DNA of 64,000 bases from UBA1562 sp041653955 (GTDB taxonomy: Bacteria > Omnitrophota > Gorgyraeia > Gygaellales > Profunditerraquicolaceae): the NCBI GenBank assembly GCA_041653955.1, contig JBAZEH010000004.1, forward strand, positions 6,802 through 70,801, written 5' to 3'. Below, piece after piece: positions 24,384-32,421 of this stretch (position 1 is the first letter of the stretch; every line of letters begins with the position of its first letter). Both the position numbers and the translations under genes were made by a program. The notes under the pieces were generated by a model that was given only the letters and a program-made list of their open reading frames with translations, had not been told where the DNA came from and searched no databases.

Positions 24384-25236
24384 CTATATCATTTACAGGA
24401 TAGGGCAATTCCTGGCCTTATCCCTGCCATTAAAGGCGGCTTATAAAATAGCGGTTTTTGTTTCTGACGCGCGTTATCTTTTTACCCCCAGGGACCGGCG
24501 GATAGCAGCGGATAATTTACGCGCGATATTCCCCGGGAAATCCGACAGAGAGATCCGCAGGATAAGGGTAAGGGTATTCAGGAACTTCGCTAAATACCTG
24601 GTAGATTTTTTCCGCTTTTCAAAGATAGACGCAGAGTATGTAAAAAAGAATATAAAGATAGAGAATATAGGTTATATAGACGAAGCCCTCTCCCGCGGCA
24701 AAGGGGTTATTGCCGTTACGGCGCACCTCGGTAATTGGGAACTGGGAGGGGTCGTGACAGCGTTATCAGGTTATCCTTTATGGGCTGTTGCCCAGCCGCA
24801 TAAAAGCAGGAAGGTAGACGCCTTCTTTAACTCCCAGAGAGAGGGCAAGGGTGTAAGGGTAATACCTCTGGGGAATGCCGTCAGGCAGTCTATCGCCGTC
24901 TTAAGGGAGAATAAAGTCCTCGCGCTTGTGGGGGACAGGGATTTTAGCGGAAAAGGAGTGCTCCTTGATTTTTTCGGCAAACCTACATTATTCCCCCAGG
25001 GACCGGCGGCGCTGGCGATAAAGACCAAAGCGGCAATCATCCCGGGATTCATGCTTAGGAATGAAGACGATAGTTTTACGTTGAGGTTTGAAAAACCTGT
25101 TTATTTTGAGCCTTCGGGGAATAAGGATAATGATATAGCCGAACTTACATCGCGTTTTAAGGATAAGTTTGAGGAATATATCAGGAAATACCCCCAGCAA
25201 TGGTACGTTTTCAGGAGGTTTTGGAAAGACAAATGA
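24376..25236 (+). CDS. LpxL/HtrB-type lipid acyltransferase
   Basis: A 286-aa member of the lipid A biosynthesis acyltransferase family. One N-terminal hydrophobic segment, the catalytic HLGNWELGG (H-x4-E) near residue 116, then GDRDFSGKGVLLDFFGKPT and PQGPAALAIKTKAAIIPGFM. GTG start at 24376 overlaps the upstream stop. In Gram-negative bacteria this family acylates lipid A; lysophospholipid or glycolipid acylation is an alternative given the glycolipid synthase upstream. Confidence 0.85.
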   Translation: MFNYIIYRIGQFLALSLPLKAAYKIAVFVSDARYLFTPRDRRIAADNLRAIFPGKSDREIRRIRVRVFRNFAKYLVDFFRFSKIDAEYVKKNIKIENIGYIDEALSRGKGVIAVTAHLGNWELGGVVTALSGYPLWAVAQPHKSRKVDAFFNSQREGKGVRVIPLGNAVRQSIAVLRENKVLALVGDRDFSGKGVLLDFFGKPTLFPQGPAALAIKTKAAIIPGFMLRNEDDSFTLRFEKPVYFEPSGNKDNDIAELTSRFKDKFEEYIRKYPQQWYVFRRFWKDK

Positions 25237-25907
25237 AGATCTGCGTGATCATACCAACTTATAATGAAGCCGGGGCAATCGCCGGCATAATCAACAAGGT
25301 CAGGCAGCAGGAGCTGGACGCGGTCGTAATAGACGACGGTTCCCGCGATATGACCTCGCAGATCGCCCGCGATAATGGCGCGATAGTGCTGCGTAATAAT
25401 AAAAATGAGGGGAAAGGCGCTTCCCTGATAAAGGGCTTTAATTACGCCTTGAATAGCGCGGACTGCGATGCCGTTATCACAATGGACGGGGACGGCCAGC
25501 ACCTGCCCGAAGAGATACCGTATTTTACCAGGGTAGCCAAATATTCCAATAGCGGTATTATCATAGGCAACAGGATGTTAAAGAAGAGCAATATGCCTTC
25601 AGTGCGCGTTATCACAAATAAATTCATGTCCTGGCTGATATCCCTGATAGCAAAACAGAATATTCCGGATACCCAATGCGGATTTCGCCTCATCAAAAAA
25701 GAGGTGCTTGAAAAGATAACCCTTAATACCTCCAAATACGAAAGCGAATCGGAGATATTGATAAAGGCATCGCGCATGGGGTATAAGATAGAATCAGTCC
25801 CCATTAAAACTATCTATAACGGGGAGAAAAGCCAGATCAACCCTTTCATAGACACCTTGAGGTTCGTAAGGTTTATAAGCAAAGAATTGTGGAGTACGCG
25901 AAGCTAA
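25233..25907 (+). CDS. Family 2 glycosyltransferase (polyprenyl-phosphate sugar transferase type)
   Basis: A 224-aa GT2 enzyme from ATG 25233, which overlaps the upstream TGA (ATGA). An earlier in-frame ATG at 25200 is less likely because it lies deep in the previous gene and adds residues before the MKICVIIPTYNEAGAI strand. Features: VVIDDGSRDMT, ITMDGDGQHLPEEIP (DxD-like), NKFMSWLISLI and DTQCGFRLIKKEVLE, all as in dolichyl-phosphate mannose synthase-like proteins. Likely a membrane-associated step in envelope glycan synthesis. Confidence 0.85.
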   Translation: MKICVIIPTYNEAGAIAGIINKVRQQELDAVVIDDGSRDMTSQIARDNGAIVLRNNKNEGKGASLIKGFNYALNSADCDAVITMDGDGQHLPEEIPYFTRVAKYSNSGIIIGNRMLKKSNMPSVRVITNKFMSWLISLIAKQNIPDTQCGFRLIKKEVLEKITLNTSKYESESEILIKASRMGYKIESVPIKTIYNGEKSQINPFIDTLRFVRFISKELWSTRS

Positions 25908-26563
25908 AGAAGCGTATGGTAGAAGAGCAGCTGTTGCCGCGCGGGATAAGCGACCCCGGGGTAATAGATGCTTTCTATAAAATAGAGCGCCACCTGTTCG
26001 TACCGGAGAAGGGGAGGGTGAGCGCTTACGCTGATTTTCCTGTTCCTATCGGGGAAGGGCAGACAATATCACAGCCCTATATCGCAGCTTTAATGACCGA
26101 ATCTCTGGGATTAACAGGCAAGGAGAAGGTCCTTGAAGTAGGCACAGGCTCCGGATACCAGACGGCTATATTAGCGGAGCTGGCAGGAGAGATATACAGT
26201 ATAGAGAGGATCAGGCAGTTAGCTGAAAAAGCAGGCAAGACCCTTGCCGGGCTTGGGTATAAGAATATAAAAATAAAAAATGATGACGGGGCGCTGGGCT
26301 GGAAAGAGGCCGCGCCATTTGACAGGATAATTATAACCGCGGCAACCCCCAGGATACCCGCGCCGCTTATTGAACAGTTGGCTGATAACGGAAAGCTGAT
26401 ATTGCCTCTGGGGGAGAGTTTCAGCCAGGTTTTGACATTAGTAGAGAAGAAGGAAGGAAAGCTGGAGCATAAAAATATCTGCGGCTGCGTCTTCGTCCCC
26501 CTAATATCTAATAGGGACACCCCTTCTGCCAAAGCTAAGGGTGTCCCCAGAGATGAGAAATGA
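25889..26563 (+). CDS. pcm: Protein-L-isoaspartate O-methyltransferase
   Basis: Pcm repairs isoaspartyl residues using SAM. The 224-aa product has MVEEQLLPRGISDPGVIDAF, PIGEGQTISQPYIAALM, the SAM loop VLEVGTGSGYQTAIL and DRIIITAATPRIPAPL. GTG 25889 is used; ATG 25916 (MVEEQL) is an alternative. The family core ends at VFVPLI; the last roughly 18 residues are encoded by a GGGACACCC-type palindrome (26514-26547), so the C-terminus appears to be an inserted repeat read as protein. Confidence 0.93.
   Translation: MEYAKLKKRMVEEQLLPRGISDPGVIDAFYKIERHLFVPEKGRVSAYADFPVPIGEGQTISQPYIAALMTESLGLTGKEKVLEVGTGSGYQTAILAELAGEIYSIERIRQLAEKAGKTLAGLGYKNIKIKNDDGALGWKEAAPFDRIIITAATPRIPAPLIEQLADNGKLILPLGESFSQVLTLVEKKEGKLEHKNICGCVFVPLISNRDTPSAKAKGVPRDEK
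26514..26547 (+). repeat. GGGACA-type palindrome inside the pcm 3' end
   Basis: GGGACACCCCTT (26514-26525) pairs with AAGGGTGTCCC (26537-26547) with one bulged C and an 11-nt loop. Similar GGGAC...GTCCC hairpins occur at 30463 and 58978, suggesting a small REP-like family. This copy lies in the pcm reading frame and forms its C-terminal codons. Confidence 0.65.
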
Positions 26564-27057
26564 GCGATTTAATAATAAACTGGTTAAATGGTGTTCCTAA
26601 AGAATATGTAGTCTTGCTTTTAGGGGCGCTGCCTATATCGGAATTAAGAGGCGCCATACCACTCGCCCTTTCATTCGGGTTTCCGCTGTATAAGGCTTAC
26701 TGGTTATCTGTCGCCGGTAATCTTATCCCGGTTATCCCGTTGCTTTTTTTGCTTGAGCCCGTATCCAGCAGGTTAAGAAAATTCAAGGTATGGTCGCGTT
26801 TCTTTGACTGGCTCTTTGAGCGGACAAAGCGCAAGGCAGAAACAGTGCAAAAATATGAAGCATTAGGCCTGGCTTTATTTGTTGCTATACCCCTTCCGGT
26901 AACAGGGGCATGGACCGGCATAGTAGCGGCATCTTTATTCAAGATAAGGTTCAGGTACGCGTTTATCGCCATAGTATGCGGGGTTTTGACAGCAGGGTTG
27001 ATAGTCTCTGCGCTATGCGCGCTGGGGATGATAAGCTGGAGGGCTATATCCCAATGA
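26560..27057 (+). CDS. Small multidrug-export-like membrane protein (COG2426/PF06695)
   Basis: A 165-aa membrane protein with about four hydrophobic segments. It contains LGALPISELRGAIPLAL near the N-terminus and ALFVAIPLPVTGAWTGIVAASLF, both typical of the family annotated as putative small multidrug export protein. True substrate unknown. ATGA overlap with pcm; its stop overlaps the CobO start. Confidence 0.75.
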   Translation: MSDLIINWLNGVPKEYVVLLLGALPISELRGAIPLALSFGFPLYKAYWLSVAGNLIPVIPLLFLLEPVSSRLRKFKVWSRFFDWLFERTKRKAETVQKYEALGLALFVAIPLPVTGAWTGIVAASLFKIRFRYAFIAIVCGVLTAGLIVSALCALGMISWRAISQ

Positions 27058-27557
27058 TACACGTATATACCGGTAACGGCAAAGGAAAGACTACCGCGGC
27101 GCTTGGAATGGCATTAAGAGCCGCGGGGGCGGGGCTTAAGGTATATATCTGTCAGTTCGCTAAAGGGAGGAGCTACAGCGAGCTACGCTCATTAAAAAAA
27201 CTCAAGAATATAAAGATAGAGCAGTTTGGAACCACCTGTTTTATCAGGAGAAAAGCAGGCAGGAAAGATATAAAATTAGCGCAAGATGGATTAAGGCATG
27301 CAGAAAAAGCGATACGCGGCGGGAAATATGATATGATAGTATTGGATGAGATCAATATCGCCCTGCATCTTGGCCTCTTGGTAAAAAAAGATATCCTGGG
27401 GGCCATGAAAGCGGCCCCGGCAAGAATAGAATTGGTGCTTACCGGGCGCTACGCGCATCCTGAAGTCATCAAAGCCGCTGACCTGGCGAGTGAAATAAAA
27501 GAACTGAAGCATTATTATAAAAAAGGCGTAAAAGCGAGAAGAGGGATAGAGTTTTAA
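27054..27557 (+). CDS. cobO: Cob(I)alamin adenosyltransferase, CobA/CobO type
   Basis: A 167-aa ATP:corrinoid adenosyltransferase. I place the start at ATG 27054 (MIHVYTGNGKGKTTAALG), which overlaps the previous TGA and has GGAGGG upstream; the frame is open further upstream but that part is a shadow of the membrane protein. The P-loop GNGKGKTT and the MIVLDEINIALHLGL Walker B segment are clear. It converts cobalamin to adenosylcobalamin, matching the riboswitch and receptor that follow. Confidence 0.93.
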   Translation: MIHVYTGNGKGKTTAALGMALRAAGAGLKVYICQFAKGRSYSELRSLKKLKNIKIEQFGTTCFIRRKAGRKDIKLAQDGLRHAEKAIRGGKYDMIVLDEINIALHLGLLVKKDILGAMKAAPARIELVLTGRYAHPEVIKAADLASEIKELKHYYKKGVKARRGIEF

Positions 27558-27565
27558 AATTTCAC

Positions 27566-27594
27566 TTGACATAAAAACCGCTTTGAATTATTAT
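27566..27594 (+). promoter_or_regulatory. Sigma70-type promoter upstream of the DUF6580-like gene
   Basis: TTGACA at 27566-27571 and TATTAT at 27589-27594 with a 17-bp spacer, 22 nt before the ATG, with GGAGG in between. It begins 9 nt after the cobO stop, so the next gene is a separate transcription unit. Confidence 0.7.
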
Positions 27595-27615
27595 ACAAGC
27601 AAACGGAGGTAGTTG

Positions 27616-28122
27616 ATGCTCGCGATATTTTTGATCATAGCAGGAATACTATTAAGAGTTGCGCCGCATTCCCCTAATTTTACTCCCGTCGCTGCAATAG
27701 CGCTTTTTGGCGGCTGCTACCTTAGAAAAAAATACGCCCTTATCGTGCCTCTGGCGTTAATGATCGTCAGCGACCTGGCGATAGGCCTGCATGACGTATT
27801 TATCTTTACCTGGGGCGGTTTTCTCCTGGTCAGCATGATCGGCCTTTGGTTAAAAAACCATAAAGGCGTATCCACAACTGTATCCGCATCATTAGTTTCT
27901 TCCGTCATATTTTATATAGTATCTAATTTCGGAGTATGGCTCATGGGTTATTATCCGCGTAACCCCGCGGGGCTCATCAGCTGTTATGCAATGGCCCTGC
28001 CGTTTTTACGCGCCTTTACATTTTCAACATTGTTTTACACAGCGGTATTTTTCGGCATATACGAATTGACCGCTTATTTTGTCAAAGATACAAAGTTATC
28101 CAAAGTTCTTTTAACGAATTAA
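27616..28122 (+). CDS. DUF6580-like integral membrane protein, possible transporter S-component
   Basis: A 168-aa protein with about five hydrophobic segments. The N-terminal LLRVAPHSPNFTPVAAIALFGG motif and LMIVSDLAIGLHD resemble DUF6580 proteins, which look like ECF-type substrate-binding subunits. I chose ATG 27616 (GGAGG 6 nt upstream) over TTG 27613. It sits between cobO and a cobalamin riboswitch, so a role in corrinoid or cobalt uptake is plausible but unproven. Confidence 0.65.
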   Translation: MLAIFLIIAGILLRVAPHSPNFTPVAAIALFGGCYLRKKYALIVPLALMIVSDLAIGLHDVFIFTWGGFLLVSMIGLWLKNHKGVSTTVSASLVSSVIFYIVSNFGVWLMGYYPRNPAGLISCYAMALPFLRAFTFSTLFYTAVFFGIYELTAYFVKDTKLSKVLLTN

Positions 28123-28126
28123 CAGT

Positions 28127-28267
28127 TATATAGGATAGGGAAGGCCGTAAAAGCGGCCGCAGTCCCGCTGCTGTATAAGGGTACGAAAGCCCCAAGGGCC
28201 ACTGGCAAAGATGCTGGGAAGGTCGGGCGAGTAGGATGATCCTTGAGCCAGAAGACCTGCCTATATA
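28127..28267 (+). ncRNA. Cobalamin (AdoCbl) riboswitch aptamer
   Basis: The conserved core is present in order: AAGCGGCCGCAGTCCCGC, GCCACTG (28198-28204), GCTGGGAAGG and the B12 box GAGCCAGAAGACCTGCC ending near 28262. The closing P1 stem is visible: TATATAG (28127-28133) pairs with CTATATA (28261-28267). A GAGG-tacgtg-CCTC hairpin (28268-28281) follows, in the place of the P13 loop that docks to the core. The switch precedes the BtuB-like receptor. Confidence 0.95.
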
Positions 28268-28314
28268 GAGGTACGTGCCTCGCGGACAAGGGCGAAGATG
28301 AAATCAGGGTGCAG

Positions 28315-28361
28315 CCCCGAAAAAACAAAAATTATTTTTGTTTTTTTCGGGGTTTTTTATT
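28315..28361 (+). terminator. Intrinsic terminator of the B12 riboswitch
   Basis: CCCCGAAAAAACAAAAAT pairs with its near complement ending TTCGGGG (28352), with one bulge, then TTTTTTATT. It lies between the aptamer and the receptor ATG, so the switch should act at transcription: bound cobalamin favours termination. Confidence 0.9.
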
Positions 28362-28382
28362 GTCCGGGAAAGGAAAGAAGCA

Positions 28383-30455
28383 ATGCGCGGCAAAGTAGCA
28401 GGAGGTATCTGTATCACAGTATTGCTGGTATCAAGCTTATGGGCAGCAGAGGAAACGCCGGTAGCAGCGTTGGATAAAATAGTAGTTACTCCGTATCGTT
28501 ATGCGGAATCATTAGGAAAAACAGTATCAAGTATTACCGTAATAACTTCGGATGAAATAAAGAATTCTAATGCTGAAAAAGTTATCGATATCCTTAGGCC
28601 AGTTCCTGGATTGGTAGTAAGAGATTGGTATGGTAATGGCACAAAAGCATCTGTTGATATGGCGGGGTTTGGCGAACAAGGGGGCTTAAATGTCTTAGTC
28701 TTGATAGACGGGAGGCGCGCGAATGACGTTGATTTAAGCGGAGTCGACTGGAACCAAATCCCATTAGAACAGGTAGAACGGATTGAAATCATACGTGGCG
28801 GCTCTGCAGCAGTATTATATGGGGACAACGCTTCGTCAGGAGTAATTAATATAATAACTAAAAAAGGTTCGGGAAAACCTACAGTCAATATCAAGACTCA
28901 ATACGGCAGCTATGATACGCATAAAGAGAGCCTTTCCTTGGGCGGAGAGATTAATGATAAATTCTCGTATATGTTTAATGCTGGGCAGGGAGCAACCCAT
29001 GGTTACCGCGATAACAGCTATGAGAAAACTACTGACTTTTCATCAAAACTTGAGCATAAGTTTACCGACGCTTTATCTGTACATTTCAATTCTGGTTTTC
29101 ATACCTCATCCTATGGTATGCCTGCTTCCTTATGGCAGGAGTATATAGACGCGCATAATAGGAGATACTCGAAACATGCCGATGATCATGCTAACAACAA
29201 AGACTATTATTTTATCGTAGGAGGTAAGGCTGATTTTTCATCTTTGGGCGGGATAGATATCGATTTTAGCTACCGTGAAAAGACTACTAATTCGTTTTTT
29301 CTGACCTCTGGCCTGAATACACAGAAAAACAGGATAAGAACCTTTGGCGTAACCCCAAAATATACATTGGGTAATAGCATCTTAGGCCGTGATAACAAGC
29401 TAATAGCAGGCATTGATTATTATCAGGCTAATTATCGTTCGGATAGGTTCAGTCTTACAAAAGATGATGATCCCAAAAGTTATAGTCGCGTCAATAAGAC
29501 TTCTGTAGGCACTTATCTGCAAGACGAGTTTTCTATTTTTGACAAGCTGACTCTGACAGGCGGTTATCGGAGGGAAGCAGTACGCTACGCTTTAGGCTAT
29601 CACGATTTTAGCTTTTATAACCCCGATATCGACACAAGCGTCAAGCCCAAGAAAGAGATATTCAATACAGGGCTCGTGTATAATTACGCAAAGGGATCCA
29701 GCGCATTTTTTAATGCCGGAAAGAGTTTCCGTTTTCCTGAAGTCGATGAGTTTACATACAATGATGCTTCGTGGCAGCAGAGACTAAATACTGACCTTAA
29801 GCCACAGACTTCTATGAACTACCAGATAGGGGCAAGGCATAAGTTTTCAGACATCTTGAAGTGCGACTTATCTATATATAGGATGTATGTAAAGGACGAG
29901 ATCTATTATGATCCTAAGTCTTTCACGGATTTTTGGGGTTCATGGATGGGTAAGAACACAAATTATGACAAAACTATTCATGAAGGCGTCGAGGCTTCTT
30001 TTAATGCGAAGATTAGTGAAAAAATAGATCTTATGGGTAATTACGCGTTGACCAAGGCGTATTTTGACGGAGGCCAATATGATAATAACGATATACCTAT
30101 GGTTCCTAGGCATAAGGGGAGCGTAGGGATGACATTCTCGCTATCTAAGGATATTTCTCTTAATGTAATAGGAAACTATGTAGGCAAAAGGTATTTCCTG
30201 AATGATCAGGCCAATGATTATTCTCGTCTTAATGGCTATATGACGGCCGATACTAACCTTATCTGGCGCTATAAAGACCTGGTAATAGCTTTTGGAATAA
30301 ACAATATCTTTGATAGGAAATATTCTGAATATGCAGGAGTAATTATTGATAATACCTGGGAGCCTTGTAGCGGCTTAACGTGGCCTGCGGGCACAAAGTT
30401 TTATTATCCTTCAGCAGGCAGGAATTTCTCAATCAGAATGGATTATAAATTCTAA
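28383..30455 (+). CDS. btuB: TonB-dependent vitamin B12 receptor, BtuB-like
   Basis: A 690-aa outer-membrane receptor. I take ATG 28383 (GGAAAG upstream), not the earlier in-frame ATG that lies in the terminator. Signal peptide: MRGKVAGGICITVLLVSSLWA. A TonB box DKIVVTPYR follows, then the plug (NVLVLIDGRRANDVD, RIEIIRGGSAAVLYGDNASS) and a long aromatic-rich barrel ending in NFSIRMDYKF with a terminal Phe. The riboswitch makes cobalamin or a corrinoid the likely ligand. By eye its codon use is more AT-rich than its neighbours. Confidence 0.93.
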   Translation: MRGKVAGGICITVLLVSSLWAAEETPVAALDKIVVTPYRYAESLGKTVSSITVITSDEIKNSNAEKVIDILRPVPGLVVRDWYGNGTKASVDMAGFGEQGGLNVLVLIDGRRANDVDLSGVDWNQIPLEQVERIEIIRGGSAAVLYGDNASSGVINIITKKGSGKPTVNIKTQYGSYDTHKESLSLGGEINDKFSYMFNAGQGATHGYRDNSYEKTTDFSSKLEHKFTDALSVHFNSGFHTSSYGMPASLWQEYIDAHNRRYSKHADDHANNKDYYFIVGGKADFSSLGGIDIDFSYREKTTNSFFLTSGLNTQKNRIRTFGVTPKYTLGNSILGRDNKLIAGIDYYQANYRSDRFSLTKDDDPKSYSRVNKTSVGTYLQDEFSIFDKLTLTGGYRREAVRYALGYHDFSFYNPDIDTSVKPKKEIFNTGLVYNYAKGSSAFFNAGKSFRFPEVDEFTYNDASWQQRLNTDLKPQTSMNYQIGARHKFSDILKCDLSIYRMYVKDEIYYDPKSFTDFWGSWMGKNTNYDKTIHEGVEASFNAKISEKIDLMGNYALTKAYFDGGQYDNNDIPMVPRHKGSVGMTFSLSKDISLNVIGNYVGKRYFLNDQANDYSRLNGYMTADTNLIWRYKDLVIAFGINNIFDRKYSEYAGVIIDNTWEPCSGLTWPAGTKFYYPSAGRNFSIRMDYKF

Positions 30456-30462
30456 CTTTTCT

Positions 30463-30503
30463 GGGACAGCCGTTACTTTTTATAAAAAAGTAGTGGCTGT
30501 CCC
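30463..30503 (+). repeat. GGGACAGCC hairpin downstream of btuB
   Basis: GGGACAGCC (30463-30471) pairs with GGCTGTCCC (30495-30503), and the stem continues through two wobble pairs and TACTTTTT/AAAAAGTA to a 3-nt loop, about 19 bp in all. No U-run follows on either strand. It may terminate or protect btuB mRNA, or be a REP-like repeat of the GGGAC family. Confidence 0.75.
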
Positions 30504-30513
30504 CACTTAATTA

Positions 30514-30542
30514 TTTACAGGGAAAAATATTTGTGCTAATCT
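30514..30542 (+). promoter_or_regulatory. Extended -10 promoter directly at the TonB-like gene
   Basis: TTTACA (30514-30519), 17-bp spacer, TAATCT (30537-30542) preceded by TGC. Only 9 nt separate the -10 box from the ATG, so transcripts would start at or very near the start codon. No ribosome-binding site precedes the ATG. Confidence 0.55.
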
Positions 30543-30551
30543 GATTCCGAT

Positions 30552-31247
30552 ATGTTTTCCGATAAAGCGTTCACTATAGCCTTTACCTTGTCCGTGATCA
30601 CTCACGGGGTCATGCTTTTCCAGAGCAATAAGCTTGACCTGAATATCTTCCCTAAAAAAGATAAGGAACCGGTCCTTGAGTTAAGCTATGTAAAGGCCCC
30701 CGAAAAGGTGATTGAGTTCAAAGATCCCCCGAAAAAAAGCCTGGACAGGAGTGAGCCTTTCTTGAAACTTTCTTCAAAGGTCACTGCCGCCAAGATGACG
30801 CCCCCTCCGGCAATAGACAGGGAGGGGCTCTTCAAAAAGAGCTCCGAAAGCACCCCGCTTAAGGAATTCTTTAATAAACCGGCTTTCATCAAGCCTGATA
30901 TCATCTCGGTCAAGAAAAAGATCAGCCTGCCTCCGATAGACCTGGATAAGATAGATAACCCCTCATATATAAGCTATTACCAGATTGTCAGGGAGAAGAT
31001 CAGGCGCGCAGCGTATCAAAATTACACCCGCACCGAAACAGGGGAGATCTATCTCACATTCCTGATATCGCAGGAGGGCTACCTTAAGGCTGTGCAGGCC
31101 ATAGATGAAAAGTCTTCATACAGCTCTTACCTCAAAGAGACCGCGCTAAGGAGCATACAAGACGCTTCTCCATTCCCCGTCTTCCCTAAAGAGCTGGATT
31201 ATCCGCAGCTTTCCTTCAACGTAGTCATATCCTTTGAAGTGGAATAA
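30552..31247 (+). CDS. TonB-like energy-transducer protein
   Basis: A 231-aa protein: N-terminal hydrophobic segment (AFTIAFTLSVITHGVMLF), a Pro/Lys-rich middle of about 110 residues, and a C-terminal TonB-type domain (YYQIVREKIRRAAYQNYT, GEIYLTFLISQEGYLKAVQA, SFNVVISFEVE). It probably links inner-membrane energy to outer-membrane receptors such as the BtuB-like protein just upstream. No exbB or exbD is adjacent. Start chosen from the lack of any earlier candidate; the gene has no clear ribosome-binding site. Confidence 0.75.
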   Translation: MFSDKAFTIAFTLSVITHGVMLFQSNKLDLNIFPKKDKEPVLELSYVKAPEKVIEFKDPPKKSLDRSEPFLKLSSKVTAAKMTPPPAIDREGLFKKSSESTPLKEFFNKPAFIKPDIISVKKKISLPPIDLDKIDNPSYISYYQIVREKIRRAAYQNYTRTETGEIYLTFLISQEGYLKAVQAIDEKSSYSSYLKETALRSIQDASPFPVFPKELDYPQLSFNVVISFEVE

Positions 31248-31273
31248 GCCAAAAGCGGGCCTATTAATTCGCA

Positions 31274-31302
31274 TTGACATCCTGCCCAATCAGTGGTAAT
31301 AT
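31274..31302 (+). promoter_or_regulatory. Strong sigma70-type promoter of rpsU
   Basis: TTGACA (31274-31279), exact 17-bp spacer, TAATAT (31297-31302). It is followed by AAAGGAG and the S21 start, and likely drives the long downstream gene run. Confidence 0.85.
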
Positions 31303-31329
31303 ATCAAACTTACAAAGGAGATGATGAAA

Positions 31330-31491
31330 ATGCCGGAAATTGAGGTTAAAAAAGACGAATCTTTTGAGTCGGCGCTGCGCCGTTTCAAGAGAAAGATCGA
31401 GCAGGAAGGTATCCTGAGAGAGCTCAGGGACCGCAAGCACTACGAAAAGCCGAGTGAGCGTAAAAGGAGAAAAACCAGAGGTAGAAGGTAA
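31330..31491 (+). CDS. rpsU: 30S ribosomal protein S21
   Basis: A 53-aa basic protein: MPEIEVKKDESFESALRRFK, then KIEQEGILRELRDRKHYEKP and a RKRRKTRGRR tail, typical of S21. Three in-frame ATGs exist (31321, 31324, 31330); the last has the best distance (9 nt) from AAAGGAG and matches the family start. S21 helps 30S initiation-site recognition. Confidence 0.93.
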   Translation: MPEIEVKKDESFESALRRFKRKIEQEGILRELRDRKHYEKPSERKRRKTRGRR

Positions 31492-31494
31492 GAT

Positions 31495-32421
31495 ATGTCT
31501 TTGGCGCTTTCTACCTCCTGGAACGCGTTTCGTTACACCGAGGGTAACGGCCTGGTATCAGAGATAAAAGAGCTCGGCTTCAAAGAAATAGAGTTAAGCT
31601 TCAATCTCACCGAAAATCATATAAAAGATATTGAGAAGGATACCGGGGATAACCGGATGCGGGTCACCAGCGTCCATAATTACTGCCCCATCCCGGAAGG
31701 CCTGAAACGCGAAGAGGCCCTTCCTGACTGTTTCTCTATGTCTTCCATCAAAGAGGAGGAGCGCAAGGAGGCCGTCAAATATACAAAGAACAGTATAGAC
31801 ACGGCCAGGCGCCTTAACGCCAGGGCAGTTGTATTGCACTGCGGGAGGGTGGAAGTCAAGGACAGGACAAGGGACCTGATCAATCTTTACGAAAGGGGCC
31901 TTAAAGACTCCGAGAGGTTCAAGAAAATAAAGGAAGATATGACAAATACCAGGTCTATCTTCCGCGCCCCCTTCCTGGATAAGGCGCTAAAAAGCCTTGA
32001 AGAGCTGGATCGCTACGCCAGGGAACAGGATATTTTGCTGGGAGTTGAGACGCGTTTTTATTACCGCGAGATCCCATCTAAAGAAGAGATAGGCGTGATC
32101 CTGGATGAATTTAAAGGATCCAACATATTCTATTGGCATGATACAGGGCATGCCCGGGTGATGGAAAACCTGGGTTTTGCTTCCCGCGATGAATATTTGC
32201 AGTTATACGGCGGCAGGATGATAGGCGTGCACCTGCATAATGTAAAGGGATGCGATGACCACCAGGCACCTTCTGACGGAGAATTGTCTTTTGATACCCT
32301 GAAACCTTACCTGAAAGAAGATACCCTGAAGGTAATAGAGGCGCATCACCCCGCTACGGCAGAACAACTGAAAGAAAGCAAGAGGTCCCTGGAAACACTT
32401 TTAAATGGCAACCCCAGATAA
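31495..32421 (+). CDS. Sugar phosphate isomerase/epimerase-like TIM-barrel protein
   Basis: A 308-aa xylose-isomerase-like (AP endonuclease 2 family) protein. Strand motifs seen: GFKEIELSFN, RVTSVHNYCP, NARAVVLHCGRVE, LGVETRFYYREIP, YWHDTGHARVMENLG and GVHLHNVKGCDDH, which supply the expected Glu, Asp and His metal ligands. The substrate is unknown. It follows rpsU by 3 nt and overlaps the MEMO gene by 17 nt. Confidence 0.75.
   Translation: MSLALSTSWNAFRYTEGNGLVSEIKELGFKEIELSFNLTENHIKDIEKDTGDNRMRVTSVHNYCPIPEGLKREEALPDCFSMSSIKEEERKEAVKYTKNSIDTARRLNARAVVLHCGRVEVKDRTRDLINLYERGLKDSERFKKIKEDMTNTRSIFRAPFLDKALKSLEELDRYAREQDILLGVETRFYYREIPSKEEIGVILDEFKGSNIFYWHDTGHARVMENLGFASRDEYLQLYGGRMIGVHLHNVKGCDDHQAPSDGELSFDTLKPYLKEDTLKVIEAHHPATAEQLKESKRSLETLLNGNPR

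Noticed and set aside
26910..27053. N-terminal extension of CobO
   Set aside because: The frame is open but lies inside the previous gene; ATG 27054 has a ribosome-binding site and gives the family start.
28338..28382. Earlier BtuB start
   Set aside because: It would begin inside the riboswitch terminator; the ATG at 28383 has a site and a signal peptide right after it.
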